This document shows, piece by piece, positions 26,206 through 35,766 of a DNA stretch of 56,660 nt. The translations under genes were made by a program, and so were the position numbers. This DNA is from Bryobacteraceae bacterium (GTDB lineage: Bacteria > Acidobacteriota > Terriglobia > Bryobacterales > Bryobacteraceae). Within the stretch, counting starts at the first letter, position 1. Each line of letters opens with the position of its first letter. Below the pieces are notes generated by a model, which did not search any database, had not been told where the DNA came from, and worked only from the letters and a program-made list of their open reading frames with translations. Location: the NCBI GenBank assembly GCA_030041495.1, contig JASHNT010000044.1, positions 1 through 56,660 of the forward strand, given 5' to 3'.

Positions 26206-27312
26206 TTACCGCTGTGGCGGGATCATCTCCGTAATACGGGCGACGCTGGTGTCTCCCGTGTAGAAGTTGCCGCTCGAATCCATCGTCATGTAATTGGACT
26301 CGATAAATTGCCCCTCTCCCCTGCCCGGCCCGTTGCCGATCGCGCCCAGCACGTTGCCGTCCCAATCCAGCTTGAAGACCTGGCCGTCCTGCCCGGTGGC
26401 CATCCACAACTGCTTGTGCGGATCGACGTAGAGCGCACAGACCAGATTGCGCATCTGAATGGTCTTGACGAATTTGCCGCCTGCGGTATAGACCACGATG
26501 CGGTACTCTTCGCGGTCGCCGATATAGACGTTGCCATTATCGGGATTGATGGCGATGCCGTGGACCATGCTGAAGTGGCCCTGCCCCGCGTTGTTGCCGA
26601 ACCACTGATCGATGAACTTGCCGTCTTTATCCAGGTGCAGCACGCGCGCGGCTCCGATTTTATTGGTGGGGGATTTATCGGTGTCATTGGGGCTTTCGTT
26701 GCCGTGGCCCATGCCGATGTAGACGTCGCCAGTAGGAGAGAAGGCCAGAGCCAGCGGCTGCCAGAGCAGCCTCTGTCCTTTAGTCTCATCCCAGTCGCCG
26801 CGCTGGCCGCGCACGCCGAGGGTCATCAGCAGTTTGCCCTGGGGACTCAGCTTCATGACGGTGTCGCCGTTCTCATCGCAGATCCAAATGTTGTCTTCGG
26901 AGTCGATGGCCATGCCGTGGGCCTTGTTCAAATGGCCGATGACGTCTTCTCCGATGGTGCGGATCAGCTTGTGATTCTGGTCGAATTCGAACAGTTGCGG
27001 CTGTCCGGCGCGGTTACGTTGCAGAGCGAAAAGATGCTCCTTGGAGTTCAGCGCGACGGCGGAGACGCCGCCGGTCAAGCCGTCGGGCAAAGCAAAGGGG
27101 TAAGCGATGGTGAAGCCGAGATCGGGCGTGTGCAGCTCATGCGTGATGGCGTTGCGGCCCCGGCCCCAGGCGCAGATGGGGGAGTGGGAGCAGGGCTCGG
27201 CGCCATCGTTGCCGGTTCCGGTGGGACGCGGCGTTTGAGAGAACGCGGGCGCGAGAGCCGCGCTCACGCTGAAGGCGATCACGGCGGCTCGATGGAGACC
27301 TGATGGGATCAT
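26206..27312 (-). CDS. Secreted NHL-repeat beta-propeller protein
   Basis: A 368-aa exported propeller with signal MIPSGLHRAAVIAFSVSAALAPAFSQ. NHL-type blades include HGMAIDSEDNIWICDENGDTVMKLSPQGKLLMTLG, PLALAFSPTGDVYIGMG, HGIAINPDNGNVYIGDREEYRIVVY, CALYVDPHKQLWMATG and NYMTMDSSGNFYTGDTSVARITE. It resembles peptidylglycine-lyase-like six-bladed propellers, but no catalytic role can be read. It lies 22 bp downstream of a dihaem cytochrome gene, suggesting a shared periplasmic function. Confidence 0.85.
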   Translation of the reverse strand: MIPSGLHRAAVIAFSVSAALAPAFSQTPRPTGTGNDGAEPCSHSPICAWGRGRNAITHELHTPDLGFTIAYPFALPDGLTGGVSAVALNSKEHLFALQRNRAGQPQLFEFDQNHKLIRTIGEDVIGHLNKAHGMAIDSEDNIWICDENGDTVMKLSPQGKLLMTLGVRGQRGDWDETKGQRLLWQPLALAFSPTGDVYIGMGHGNESPNDTDKSPTNKIGAARVLHLDKDGKFIDQWFGNNAGQGHFSMVHGIAINPDNGNVYIGDREEYRIVVYTAGGKFVKTIQMRNLVCALYVDPHKQLWMATGQDGQVFKLDWDGNVLGAIGNGPGRGEGQFIESNYMTMDSSGNFYTGDTSVARITEMIPPQR

Positions 27313-27334
27313 GATCGTCGCCCTTGAGAAGCTC

Positions 27335-28315
27335 CTACGGCATCCGCGAGGAGATGTAGGCCGCGATGTCGATCATGTCGTCGGTGGTCAGTTTGGCGAC
27401 GGCTTCCTTCATCAAAGGACTCCAGGCGCCGTGGCGGTTGCCGGATTTGATGTCGTAAAGCTGGCGCACCAAATAGCTGGGCGAGCGGCCGGCAAGGAAC
27501 GGCACGTTGCCGAGCCCCTTCAAATCCGTGCCGTGACAGATGGAGCAGCGGAGGGTTTTTCCGTTGCCGCCGGTGGTGACCAGAGCCTCGCCCTTCTTGA
27601 TGCTGCCCACCGGCACGTAAGCGACGAAGGGGGAAGCGTCGTCGCGATTCTCGGTGGCTTCGATATTTTGCGCGGTTTCGACGATGCGCTGGCCGAGAGG
27701 CTCGGATGTACCCTCGATGGCGACTAGCATGCCGGTGGCGATGCGATACTTGGGAGCGGTCTTGGACTCGACCACTTTGATCCATAGCTTGTATTTCAGC
27801 TTGGAGAAATACTCGGCAGCGGTCGTGACCTCTTCGTCATTGCTGGCTTGCGCGAGCTTGAGCATGTTGGCAGGAGGACCCATGTTGGGTTCCGAGCTCT
27901 TGCGCAGACCGCTGCGGTAATCGGAAACCTGCGCGACGATGTACGCGGCGGGAAGACCTGCAAGGCTCGCGTTTTCCGGACGGCCCTGCCCGTTAGGCAA
28001 GTGGCAGAAGCCGCACGCGCGAATGTCTTGAGGGCGTCCATGAGCGACGAGCTGCGGAGTCGATGGCCCGAAGTCCTGATGCCAGTCCGGAGGGTTGAAG
28101 CCGTCGGTGATCTGTTTCTGCGTGAACGCCTTGCTGCTGTTGGGAACGTGACGGAGCTCCTTGTCATCGGGCGGAGGAGCCTGCTTCGGCGCGTTCGGGT
28201 CAAAGGGAAACGCCCACGGCAGCGAAGTGGCGGGCGCGGAAGGCGGGGCTTGCGAAAACAGCGCGGCGGTAGCGAACGCAGCGGCGGCTCCAGCACAGCA
28301 GTAGCGAAGCTTCAT
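27335..28315 (-). CDS. Periplasmic dihaem c-type cytochrome
   Basis: A 326-aa exported electron carrier. Signal MKLRYCCAGAAAAFATAALFSQ after a GGAGG site. Two haem-binding motifs are CGFCH (about residue 102) and CSICH (about 258). MGPPANMLKLA may contribute an axial Met to the first haem. KLTTDDMIDIAAYISS is the typical C-terminal helix of class I cytochromes, and FAGRSPSYLVRQL-like FLAGRSPSYLVRQLYDIKSG is a family pattern. First gene of an operon with the NHL propeller. Redox partner unknown. Confidence 0.9.
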   Translation of the reverse strand: MKLRYCCAGAAAAFATAALFSQAPPSAPATSLPWAFPFDPNAPKQAPPPDDKELRHVPNSSKAFTQKQITDGFNPPDWHQDFGPSTPQLVAHGRPQDIRACGFCHLPNGQGRPENASLAGLPAAYIVAQVSDYRSGLRKSSEPNMGPPANMLKLAQASNDEEVTTAAEYFSKLKYKLWIKVVESKTAPKYRIATGMLVAIEGTSEPLGQRIVETAQNIEATENRDDASPFVAYVPVGSIKKGEALVTTGGNGKTLRCSICHGTDLKGLGNVPFLAGRSPSYLVRQLYDIKSGNRHGAWSPLMKEAVAKLTTDDMIDIAAYISSRMP

Positions 28316-28453
28316 AGTGGCGACCTCCTCCAGAAGAGGGTATCAAGAAGATTCGCGGTTGTCAGAGACCGCGTTCTTAACGACTTTTGACTAGTGGCCG
28401 GGTAACCTTGAACGAATCTTCCAGTAGTGAACTTAGGCCGAGGAGGCGTTCGT

Positions 28454-30991
28454 GTGTTCGAAAATCTGATCCAGGATGCGGGCCATGCGCTGCGCCGATT
28501 GCGAAGGGCCCCTGCCTTCACCATTTCCACTGTGTTGACACTCGCGCTGGGCATCGGCGCGACCACTTCGATCTTCACTCTGGTGAACGCGGTCTTGCTG
28601 AAATCGCTGCCGGTGGCGAATCCGGCCGAATTGCTCCGTCTGGGAAGAGAATCGCATTGCTGCTATTGGAACGGATATACCCAGCAAGAGGAGTGGAGCC
28701 TGGTGTCCTACGATCTCTACAAGCACCTGCGCGACAATACCACAGGTTTTACGGAGCTCGCGGCATTCCAGGCTGTAACGCCGATTCTGGGGGTGCGCCG
28801 TTCCGGCGGCTCGGACGCTGCGCAGAGTTTTCCCGGTCAATTCGTCTCCGGCAACTATTTCAAGATGTTCGGCGCCGGCGGCTACGCGGGGAGAATGCTC
28901 ACGCCGGCTGACGATCGGCCGGACGCCCCGCCGGTAGCGGTGATGAGTTACCGCCTTTGGCAGCAGCGCTACGGATCGGATCCATCCGTCATCGGCGCCG
29001 TATTCAATCTCGACGACAAGCCTTTTACGATTGTCGGAATTGCTCCTCAGGGTTTCTTCGGCGATACTCTGCGCAACCCTCCTCCGGATTTCTTTTTGCC
29101 CCTGAACACGGAGCCGTACGTAGATATCGAAGCCGATCTGAACCAGATCTCTGAACACTGGCTCGAGCTGATCGGCCGCGTGCGGCCCGGCACGAGTCGC
29201 ACAGCGATTGAAGCCGAAATGCGCGTGAACCTGAAGCAATGGCTGCTGGCCCACTGGGACCAGATGAGCGCGGGGGAGCGCACAAGATTCCCGGAGCAGA
29301 CACTCTACCTCAGCCCGGGAGGAGGCGGCATCTCAAGCATGCGCGAACGATACGAGCGTTGGCTCCAGATCCTAATGATCGCCTCCGGACTGGTATTGCT
29401 GGTGGTCTGCGCCAATATCGCCAACCTGATGCTGGTGCGCGGGCTGGAGCGGCGGCAGCAGACCTCGTTGAGCATGGCCTTGGGTGCGCCGGTGTCGCGC
29501 GTGGTAAGGGAGCCTCTGATTGAAAGCGTTCTGCTCTCGTTGTTCGGAGGCGCAGCGGGACTTGCAGTGGCGTTCGCGGCCACGCGGCTCATCTTGCAGT
29601 TCGCGTTCCCCGCGTTGCCCGGCCAAGCCGGCGTGCCCATCAGTGCATCGCCTTCCCTGCCGGTGCTGCTGTTCTGCTTCGCGGCATCGCTGGCGACCGG
29701 AGTTGCGTTCGCCATGGCCCCGGCCTGGGTGGCCGCGCGAGTCGATGTCATCGAGGCGCTGCGCGGAGCGGGACGGTCTACAACTCGCGCAGGCTCGCTA
29801 CCCAGGAAGACGCTGGTGGTCTTGCAAGTCACGCTCTCGCTGGTTCTGCTATCCGCCTCGGGACTGCTCTCGGCCGCCGTGCAGCGGATAGAGAATCAGG
29901 ATTTCGGATTCGCGCTGGACCGGCGCTTAGTGGCGACGATCAATCCGCGGCTAGCCGGCTATCAGCCGAATCAACTTCATCTGCTGTACCGGCGCATTCG
30001 CGAGACGATCGCGGACATTCGCGGCGTTTCCTCCGTGGCTCTTGGTTTGTACTCGCCGCCCGGCGGAGGTTGGGGCTCGGCCGTTTTCGCGGAGGGGCAT
30101 CCCGGTCCCGGGCCTCACGCCGACGTCACCTCAACCTGGAATCGCGTGACGCCGGGATATTTTGAGGTGGTGGCGACTCCCCTCCTGCGCGGCCGGGGCT
30201 TCTCCGAGCAAGATACGGCGGATTCGCCGAAGGTAGCCGTGGTCAATGAGGCATTCGCGCGAAAATTTCTCGGCAGCGAAGATCCCATTGGCAAACACTT
30301 TGGTCCCCTACCGAGGCTGAGCGGCTATTTCGAGATTATCGGCTTGGTCAGTGATGCCCGGTACTTTACCAACGGTCTCGACCAGCCAACCGGCGCGATG
30401 TACTTTACGCCGGAGGCGCAAGCCGATTACACACGGAACGCGGGAGCGCTTTTCCTGCATGACATCGTGATTGCAGCCAAGCCGGGGGCCAACGTGTCGA
30501 CAGCATCCGTGCTCCAAGCGATGGCTGAAGTGGATCCGAACATGCCGGTAATTTCGATCCGCACCCTGCGCGAACAGGTAGCCAGCCAGTTCACACAGCC
30601 GTGGCTGATCGCACGCCTGACATCGTGCTTTGGACTCTTCTCTCTGCTTCTGGCTGCGATCGGATTGTATGGCGTGACCGCCTACAATGCCGAAAGCCGC
30701 ACCGGTGAAATCGGCGTAAGGATGGCGCTGGGCGCGAGCCGTGGCGATATTATCCGGCTGGTGTTCAGAGGAGCGCTCGCTCTGCTGCTTTGGGGCCTGC
30801 TGATCGGAATGCCGTTGACGTTTGCCGCCGGACGATTGCTAGGCAATCAACTTTACGGCATGAGCCCTTACAATCCCGAGGTGATGTCGGCGGCGGTCTT
30901 GGCGCTCGGGGTATCGGTGCTGGTCGCGTCTTTGATTCCCGCCTTGAGATCGAGTTCGATTTCACCCTCGGATGCCCTGCGGTTCGAATAG
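28454..30991 (+). CDS. ADOP-family MacB/FtsX-like permease (TIGR03434 type)
   Basis: An 845-aa acidobacterial duplicated orphan permease. GTG 28454 follows AGGAGG (28441-28446) at normal spacing; the frame is open upstream to 28427. The N-terminus FENLIQDAGHALRRLRRAPAFT, then TVLTLALGIGATTSIFTLVNAVLLKSLPV, is typical. A periplasmic MacB_PCD domain follows. The first FtsX core is near residues 310-440 (LVLLVVCANIANLMLVRGLERRQQTSLSMALGA) and the second is C-terminal (IGLYGVTAYNAESRTGEIGVRMALGASRGDIIRLVFRGALALLLWG to DALRFE). No ATPase gene is adjacent, hence orphan. Substrate unknown. No PadR operator seen upstream. Confidence 0.92.
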   Translation: MFENLIQDAGHALRRLRRAPAFTISTVLTLALGIGATTSIFTLVNAVLLKSLPVANPAELLRLGRESHCCYWNGYTQQEEWSLVSYDLYKHLRDNTTGFTELAAFQAVTPILGVRRSGGSDAAQSFPGQFVSGNYFKMFGAGGYAGRMLTPADDRPDAPPVAVMSYRLWQQRYGSDPSVIGAVFNLDDKPFTIVGIAPQGFFGDTLRNPPPDFFLPLNTEPYVDIEADLNQISEHWLELIGRVRPGTSRTAIEAEMRVNLKQWLLAHWDQMSAGERTRFPEQTLYLSPGGGGISSMRERYERWLQILMIASGLVLLVVCANIANLMLVRGLERRQQTSLSMALGAPVSRVVREPLIESVLLSLFGGAAGLAVAFAATRLILQFAFPALPGQAGVPISASPSLPVLLFCFAASLATGVAFAMAPAWVAARVDVIEALRGAGRSTTRAGSLPRKTLVVLQVTLSLVLLSASGLLSAAVQRIENQDFGFALDRRLVATINPRLAGYQPNQLHLLYRRIRETIADIRGVSSVALGLYSPPGGGWGSAVFAEGHPGPGPHADVTSTWNRVTPGYFEVVATPLLRGRGFSEQDTADSPKVAVVNEAFARKFLGSEDPIGKHFGPLPRLSGYFEIIGLVSDARYFTNGLDQPTGAMYFTPEAQADYTRNAGALFLHDIVIAAKPGANVSTASVLQAMAEVDPNMPVISIRTLREQVASQFTQPWLIARLTSCFGLFSLLLAAIGLYGVTAYNAESRTGEIGVRMALGASRGDIIRLVFRGALALLLWGLLIGMPLTFAAGRLLGNQLYGMSPYNPEVMSAAVLALGVSVLVASLIPALRSSSISPSDALRFE

Positions 30992-31165
30992 CGCTGCACT
31001 GCAATTACGAAAAGTGGCCTTTGATATTTTCGAAGACCGGGCAACCTCAGGCTGACCCGATCTTTGACCGGGGCCACTGAACGCGCCCGTATGTGCGCTC
31101 ATAAGGGTGTCAAAAAGAGTCAAAGGCGAGCGCAGAATAGCGTAGAATGACAATGTACTCAGCGT

Positions 31166-33895
31166 ATGGTTAGTCGGCGGCAACTTTTCGGTTGGACGTG
31201 GGCTTGCTTCGCTTCCACGTTGGCGGGACAGGGAATCATCACAACAATTGCCGGTTCTGCTGCTGGATCTGGCTTCGTATTTCCACAAACGCCCATTACG
31301 GGCACGGCTGCGCCAACGGGGGCAATCACAGGAGTTGTGCTGGACGGGAAAGGCAACCTGTATGTGTCCGACGCGAGTAATTCGTTGGTCTTTAAATTAG
31401 ACACCAATGGAATCCTCACTATTGTTGCGGGCAATCGAACAGCGGGATTTTCCGGCGATAATGGACCAGCGACGAGCGCGGCGTTGAGCAGCCCTCAAGG
31501 CTTGGCTGTGGATGGAGCGGGAAACCTGCTGATTGCCGATACGGGAAACAATCGCATTCGCCGGGTCACGCCCGGCGGAACCATATCAACCATCGCGGGC
31601 AATGGCGGCGCATCCTTCGCTGGCGACAATGGTCCAGCAACTGCGGCATCCCTGGCGGCGCCGGACGCAGTAGCGGCCGACTCCGCTGGGAACGTTTATA
31701 TCGCCGACACAGGCAATAACCGCGTTAGAACGGTCTCGCCTCTGGCGGTCATTACGACGTTCGCGGGGAACGGACAGCCCCTCTTGGCGACCTCGGCTGA
31801 CGATGGTATCCCGGCGATTCAATCGCCTGTGTACGCTCCCACCGGCGTCGCGGTGGATGCGGACGGCAACGTGTATATCGCGGGGGATTGGCCGATTCGA
31901 AAGGTTACCGCGGCAGGGGTTATCACCTCAATCGCACTTGGAGGACCAGCCATTACCTTTCCCGATGCTTCGCAACCTTCATGTTCGAGCATCTCGAGTG
32001 GAATCGGGATCACTCCCACCGGCATGCTGCTTGTGACGGATTATTGCCCCCACGTATTCGCAGTCGGCCCCTCCGGCACCGCGACTTTAGTCGCTGGGAC
32101 CGGCGTCCTGGGGTTCAGCGGAGATGGCGGGCCAGCGCTCATCGCGGAGTTGAGCAAGCCCCAAGCCGCTACCGGGGACGCCGCCGGGAACATTTTTATC
32201 GCGGACACAGGCAACGACCGAGTCAGATACATCAACCCTGCCGGAACCATCAACACGATCGTCGGCAACGGAAACTATAGCAATAATAGCGGCAGCGCCT
32301 TGAGCGCCTCCTTGTCTTTCCCACGAGGGGTCGCTATAGGAGCCCTGAGCGATCTCTATATCGCGGACACCCTGAGCAACCGCATCCGCCATGTAACTCC
32401 TGACGGCACGATCGCGACAATTGCCGGCAACGGGGGCGATGGGTTTTCGGGAGATGGCGGCCTGGCGACCAGTGCTACGCTTGGCAACCCATTTGGAGTA
32501 GCCGTCGATTCGAAAGGCGACGTTTTTATCGCCGACACACAAAACACACGAACACGAGAGGTAAATCCGTCCGGAATCATCAACACGGTTTTTGGCGGGG
32601 CGAATGGCGTGGCTGTGGACAGCGGCAATGACGTCTTCGCCACCGACGCGCATCACGTCTACGAGATGACGCCCGCTGGAGCATCCTTGGATGTCGTTGG
32701 TGGGGGTCCGGACCTGCAGCAGGGCGATTTGGGGGACGGGGGACCGGCCGTCGATGCGTGGCTCGGCGGGGCGATCGGGATCGCCGTGGATGATGCCGGT
32801 GACTTGCTCATCGCCGATCCTCAATACAACCGCATTCGCAAGGTAACGCCGGATGGGATCATCAATACCATCGCAGGCGGCGGCTCGGGGGGAGACGGTG
32901 GCCTAGCAACGGCGGCGCTTCTGAGCGGCCCAATCGGCGTCGCGGTGGATGGACAGGGAAACGTTTATATCGCCGAGCCCGCCAGCAATCGCATCCGGAT
33001 GGTCAATCCAGGCGGGATCATCAGCACGATCGCGGGAACGGGCATGGCTGGTTTTTCGGGGGACGAAGGCAACTCTGCAAACGCCGAACTGAATAGTCCC
33101 GAGGGTGTAGCGGTAGATGCCTTCGGAAATCTGTATATTGCAGACTCAGGCAACAATCGAATTCGAAAAGTCGTCCTTAATGCAGGCAGCGTGGCACCGA
33201 CGGTAAGTGCGGTGGTTAACAGCGCGACGAATGCTCCTGGAGAAATCACGCCGGGAGCCTTGGTCACGATTTATGGAGCGGAGCTTTCCGGAGGCACCGC
33301 CCAAGCTTCCGCATTTCCGTGGCCCGCGATCTTGAATGGGACCGAGGTCGTTGTCGGTGGGCAGCCGGTACCGGTCTGGTTCGTCAGTGCGGGCCAAGTG
33401 AATGCACAGGTTCTTTTCAATCTGCCGTCAGGCGGATCGGCTCAAGTAACGGTCCTGCGCGGAGGCGTGGCGTCCGCACCTTTCGAAGTATTGATCTCGC
33501 CGGCACAACCGGGAATTTTCACGCTGAACGAGCAGGGCACGGGACAAGGGCTTATCGTCAGATCCGACGGAGTGACGCTAGCTCAACCGGGCACGCCCGC
33601 GGCGATTGGGGAAACTGTGGCGATCTACTGCACCGGGCTCGGGGCTGTCGCGCCTCCTGTGACAGCGGGGGTGGCAGCCCCAGGATCGACGCTTTCCTAC
33701 ACCTCCAACCAAGTGACGGTGCAGATCGGCGGACAAAGTGCGTATGTGAGCTTTGCTGGCCTCGCACCCGGATCGGCGGGGTTGTATCAAGTCAATGCGG
33801 TGGTCCCTTCCGGCGCTCCGACGGGAGACTCCGTTTCAGTCGTGGTGAGTGTAGCAGGCCAGAGCAGCCCGGCCGCGACCATAGCGATACAGTGA
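31166..33895 (+). CDS. Secreted NHL-repeat protein with TIGR03437-type C-terminus
   Basis: A 909-aa surface protein. An N-terminal signal-like segment (LFGWTWACFASTLAGQG) leads into about ten NHL-type blades of roughly 50-60 residues. Recurrent cores are FSGDNGPATSAALSSPQGLAVDG, NLLIADTGNNRIRRVTPGG and ISTIAGNGG. The C-terminal 220 residues are TIGR03437-like: VNSATNAPGEITPGALVTIYGAEL, VWFVSAGQVNAQVLFNLP, GIFTLNEQGTGQGL, AIYCTGLGAVAPPV and GLYQVNAVVPSGAP. Here the domain is intact, unlike the gene at 11362. Orphan transcription after the ADOP gene. Function is likely extracellular binding or attachment; unproven. Confidence 0.88.
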   Translation: MVSRRQLFGWTWACFASTLAGQGIITTIAGSAAGSGFVFPQTPITGTAAPTGAITGVVLDGKGNLYVSDASNSLVFKLDTNGILTIVAGNRTAGFSGDNGPATSAALSSPQGLAVDGAGNLLIADTGNNRIRRVTPGGTISTIAGNGGASFAGDNGPATAASLAAPDAVAADSAGNVYIADTGNNRVRTVSPLAVITTFAGNGQPLLATSADDGIPAIQSPVYAPTGVAVDADGNVYIAGDWPIRKVTAAGVITSIALGGPAITFPDASQPSCSSISSGIGITPTGMLLVTDYCPHVFAVGPSGTATLVAGTGVLGFSGDGGPALIAELSKPQAATGDAAGNIFIADTGNDRVRYINPAGTINTIVGNGNYSNNSGSALSASLSFPRGVAIGALSDLYIADTLSNRIRHVTPDGTIATIAGNGGDGFSGDGGLATSATLGNPFGVAVDSKGDVFIADTQNTRTREVNPSGIINTVFGGANGVAVDSGNDVFATDAHHVYEMTPAGASLDVVGGGPDLQQGDLGDGGPAVDAWLGGAIGIAVDDAGDLLIADPQYNRIRKVTPDGIINTIAGGGSGGDGGLATAALLSGPIGVAVDGQGNVYIAEPASNRIRMVNPGGIISTIAGTGMAGFSGDEGNSANAELNSPEGVAVDAFGNLYIADSGNNRIRKVVLNAGSVAPTVSAVVNSATNAPGEITPGALVTIYGAELSGGTAQASAFPWPAILNGTEVVVGGQPVPVWFVSAGQVNAQVLFNLPSGGSAQVTVLRGGVASAPFEVLISPAQPGIFTLNEQGTGQGLIVRSDGVTLAQPGTPAAIGETVAIYCTGLGAVAPPVTAGVAAPGSTLSYTSNQVTVQIGGQSAYVSFAGLAPGSAGLYQVNAVVPSGAPTGDSVSVVVSVAGQSSPAATIAIQ

Positions 33896-34004
33896 TGTGG
33901 CGCGTGTCCCGAGATGGCTACCGCGCCGGCACACCGGGCCAGCCCTGAGGGCGGCTGCTCAAGGGGATCGGCGATTGCGCCGGCCAGTGGAGACAGAAGT
34001 CGAA

Positions 34005-35135
34005 TCAGGAGAAGTAGTCTTTGACCTTTTCGAAGATACCCTTCGATTGCGGCTCGTTCTCCGCCGGAAGCTGGTCGCGGAGCTGCTCGAAAAGGCGGCG
34101 CTGTTCGCGCGTTAGTTTTTGGGGCACGCGGACGTCGAGGTGCACATAGAGATCGCCGCGGCCGCTGCCATTGACGCGCGGCACGCCCAGCCCCTTCAAG
34201 CGCAGACGCGCGCTGGGCTGCGAGCCTTCCGGAATCTTCACGGTCTGCAAGCCGTCGAAGGTCAGCAGGTCGATGCTAGCGCCGAGGGCGGCCTGCGCCA
34301 AGTTGATGGGCACGGTGCAATGCAGGTCGAATTCGCTACGCTCGAAGATGGGATGCTCGGCGACCTTGAGGACCACGTAGAGATCGCCGGGAGGGCCTCC
34401 GTTTGCGCCGGGCTGGCCTTCCTGAGAAAGGCGCAATTGGGTGCCGTCGCCGACGCCGGCCGGAATGTTGACCTTGAGCTTGCGCTCGCGCCGGAGGTAG
34501 CCTTCGCCCTTGCACTCCTTGCACGGACGGCGGATGATCTGGCCGCGTCCATTGCACTGGGAGCAGGTGCGGCGCACGGAGAGGAATGCCTGTTGATAGA
34601 TCACCTCACCGCGGCCGCGGCAAGTGGGACAAGTGACCAGGCCGTCGTCCGGCTCCGCGCCCTTGCCTTTGCAGCGCGCGCACTCTTCCAGGCGAGGCAC
34701 CTGGATATCGGCGGTGAGGCCCTTGAGCGAGTCCTCGAAGCTGATTTCGAGATCGTAGCGGACGTCCTCGCCGCGCTGGGCGCGGTTGCGGCGCTGCTGG
34801 CGCGATCCGCCGCCGAACACGTCGCCGAATCCGAAAACATCGTTGAGAATATCACCCAGATCCGGGAAACCCGCGCCGTCGAAACCGCCGGGTCCGGCGC
34901 CTGAGGCCGCGGAAACACCTTGAAAACCGAAGCGGTCATAAGCCGAGCGCTTCTGTGGGTCGCACAGGACGCTGTAAGCTTCAGCGGCTTCCTTGAAACT
35001 TTCCTCGGCCTGATGATTGCCGGGATTACGATCGGGATGATATTGCAAAGCAAGCTTGCGGTACGCCGACTTGATGGATTGATCGTCGGCGTCCCGGCCT
35101 ACACCCAGGACTTCGTAGTAATCGCGCTTAGCCAC
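34005..35135 (-). CDS. dnaJ: Chaperone DnaJ
   Basis: Co-chaperone of DnaK (376 aa). The J domain has YYEVLGVGRDADDQSIKSAYRKLALQYHPDRNPG with HPD. A G/F linker follows (GAGPGGFDGAGFPDLGDILNDVFGFGD). The zinc domain shows four CxxCxGxG-like repeats: CARCKGKG, CPTCRGRG, CSQCNGRG and CKECKGEG. The C-terminal client domain runs from LKVNIPAGVGDGTQLRLSQEGQPG to LDVRVPQKLTREQRRLFEQLRDQL. The start is GTG 35135. It lies 8 bp downstream of grpE as the last gene of the heat-shock operon. Confidence 0.97.
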   Translation of the reverse strand: MAKRDYYEVLGVGRDADDQSIKSAYRKLALQYHPDRNPGNHQAEESFKEAAEAYSVLCDPQKRSAYDRFGFQGVSAASGAGPGGFDGAGFPDLGDILNDVFGFGDVFGGGSRQQRRNRAQRGEDVRYDLEISFEDSLKGLTADIQVPRLEECARCKGKGAEPDDGLVTCPTCRGRGEVIYQQAFLSVRRTCSQCNGRGQIIRRPCKECKGEGYLRRERKLKVNIPAGVGDGTQLRLSQEGQPGANGGPPGDLYVVLKVAEHPIFERSEFDLHCTVPINLAQAALGASIDLLTFDGLQTVKIPEGSQPSARLRLKGLGVPRVNGSGRGDLYVHLDVRVPQKLTREQRRLFEQLRDQLPAENEPQSKGIFEKVKDYFS

Positions 35136-35143
35136 GTTTCGTT

Positions 35144-35731
35144 TTACTCACGTTCCGCTTTTGTTTCGGCGCTCGAGGGCGCGACGGCAACCTTGACCAT
35201 CGCCGGCCTCAACAGCCGCCCTTTGAAATTGTATCCGCGCTGATAGTCTTCGACCACGACGCCTTCCGGCGCATCGGCGGTCTCGTGCTTATCGACGGCG
35301 TGGTGCACGTGCGGATCGAAAGGTTCTCCCACGGATACAATCGGCTCCAGACCGAGTTTCTTGAGGGCGTCGAAAAGGCGCTGGTAAATCAGCTCCATCC
35401 CCTTGGTGTATTCGGAATTGGAGTGCTCGGCTTTCAAGGCGCGCTGGAAATCGTCGAGGATCGGAAGCAGGGAGCGCACGGCCTCTTCGGCAGCGTAGGT
35501 GTGGAACTCGACGCGCTCTTTTTCGACGCGGCGGCGCAGATTCTGGAACTCGGCCTGGGTGCGGAGGTTGCGGTCGTGAAGCTCGGCCTTTTCGGCGGTC
35601 AGCTTGTCGCGCTCCTCGGTAATTTGGGCAAGGAGAGCGGTCTGGTCTACTACCACAGCCTGGTCTTCGTGTTGTCCACCGCCGTCGGCGGACGCCTCCG
35701 GTGCAGGATGCTTTTTGCGTTCAGCACTCAC
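35144..35731 (-). CDS. grpE: Nucleotide exchange factor GrpE
   Basis: Releases ADP from DnaK (195 aa). An acidic/charged N-terminus is followed by the long coiled coil (LLAQITEERDKLTAEKAELHDRNLRTQAEFQNLRRRVEKER). The beta domain carries LLPILDDFQRAL, KGMELIYQRLFDALKKLGLEPIVSVGEPFDPHVHHAV, then VVEDYQRGYNFKGRLLRPAMVKVA. GTG start 35731. 8 bp upstream of dnaJ and 35 bp downstream of a TIGR03435-type gene. Confidence 0.96.
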   Translation of the reverse strand: MSAERKKHPAPEASADGGGQHEDQAVVVDQTALLAQITEERDKLTAEKAELHDRNLRTQAEFQNLRRRVEKERVEFHTYAAEEAVRSLLPILDDFQRALKAEHSNSEYTKGMELIYQRLFDALKKLGLEPIVSVGEPFDPHVHHAVDKHETADAPEGVVVEDYQRGYNFKGRLLRPAMVKVAVAPSSAETKAERE

Positions 35732-35766
35732 AACACTAGATTAACATTTACCGCAAATTGCCCCGC

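Noticed and set aside
35722-35750. CIRCE-like half-site GAGTGCTGA at the grpE start
   Set aside because: Only the right half matches; the left half agrees at about four of nine positions, and it overlaps codons.
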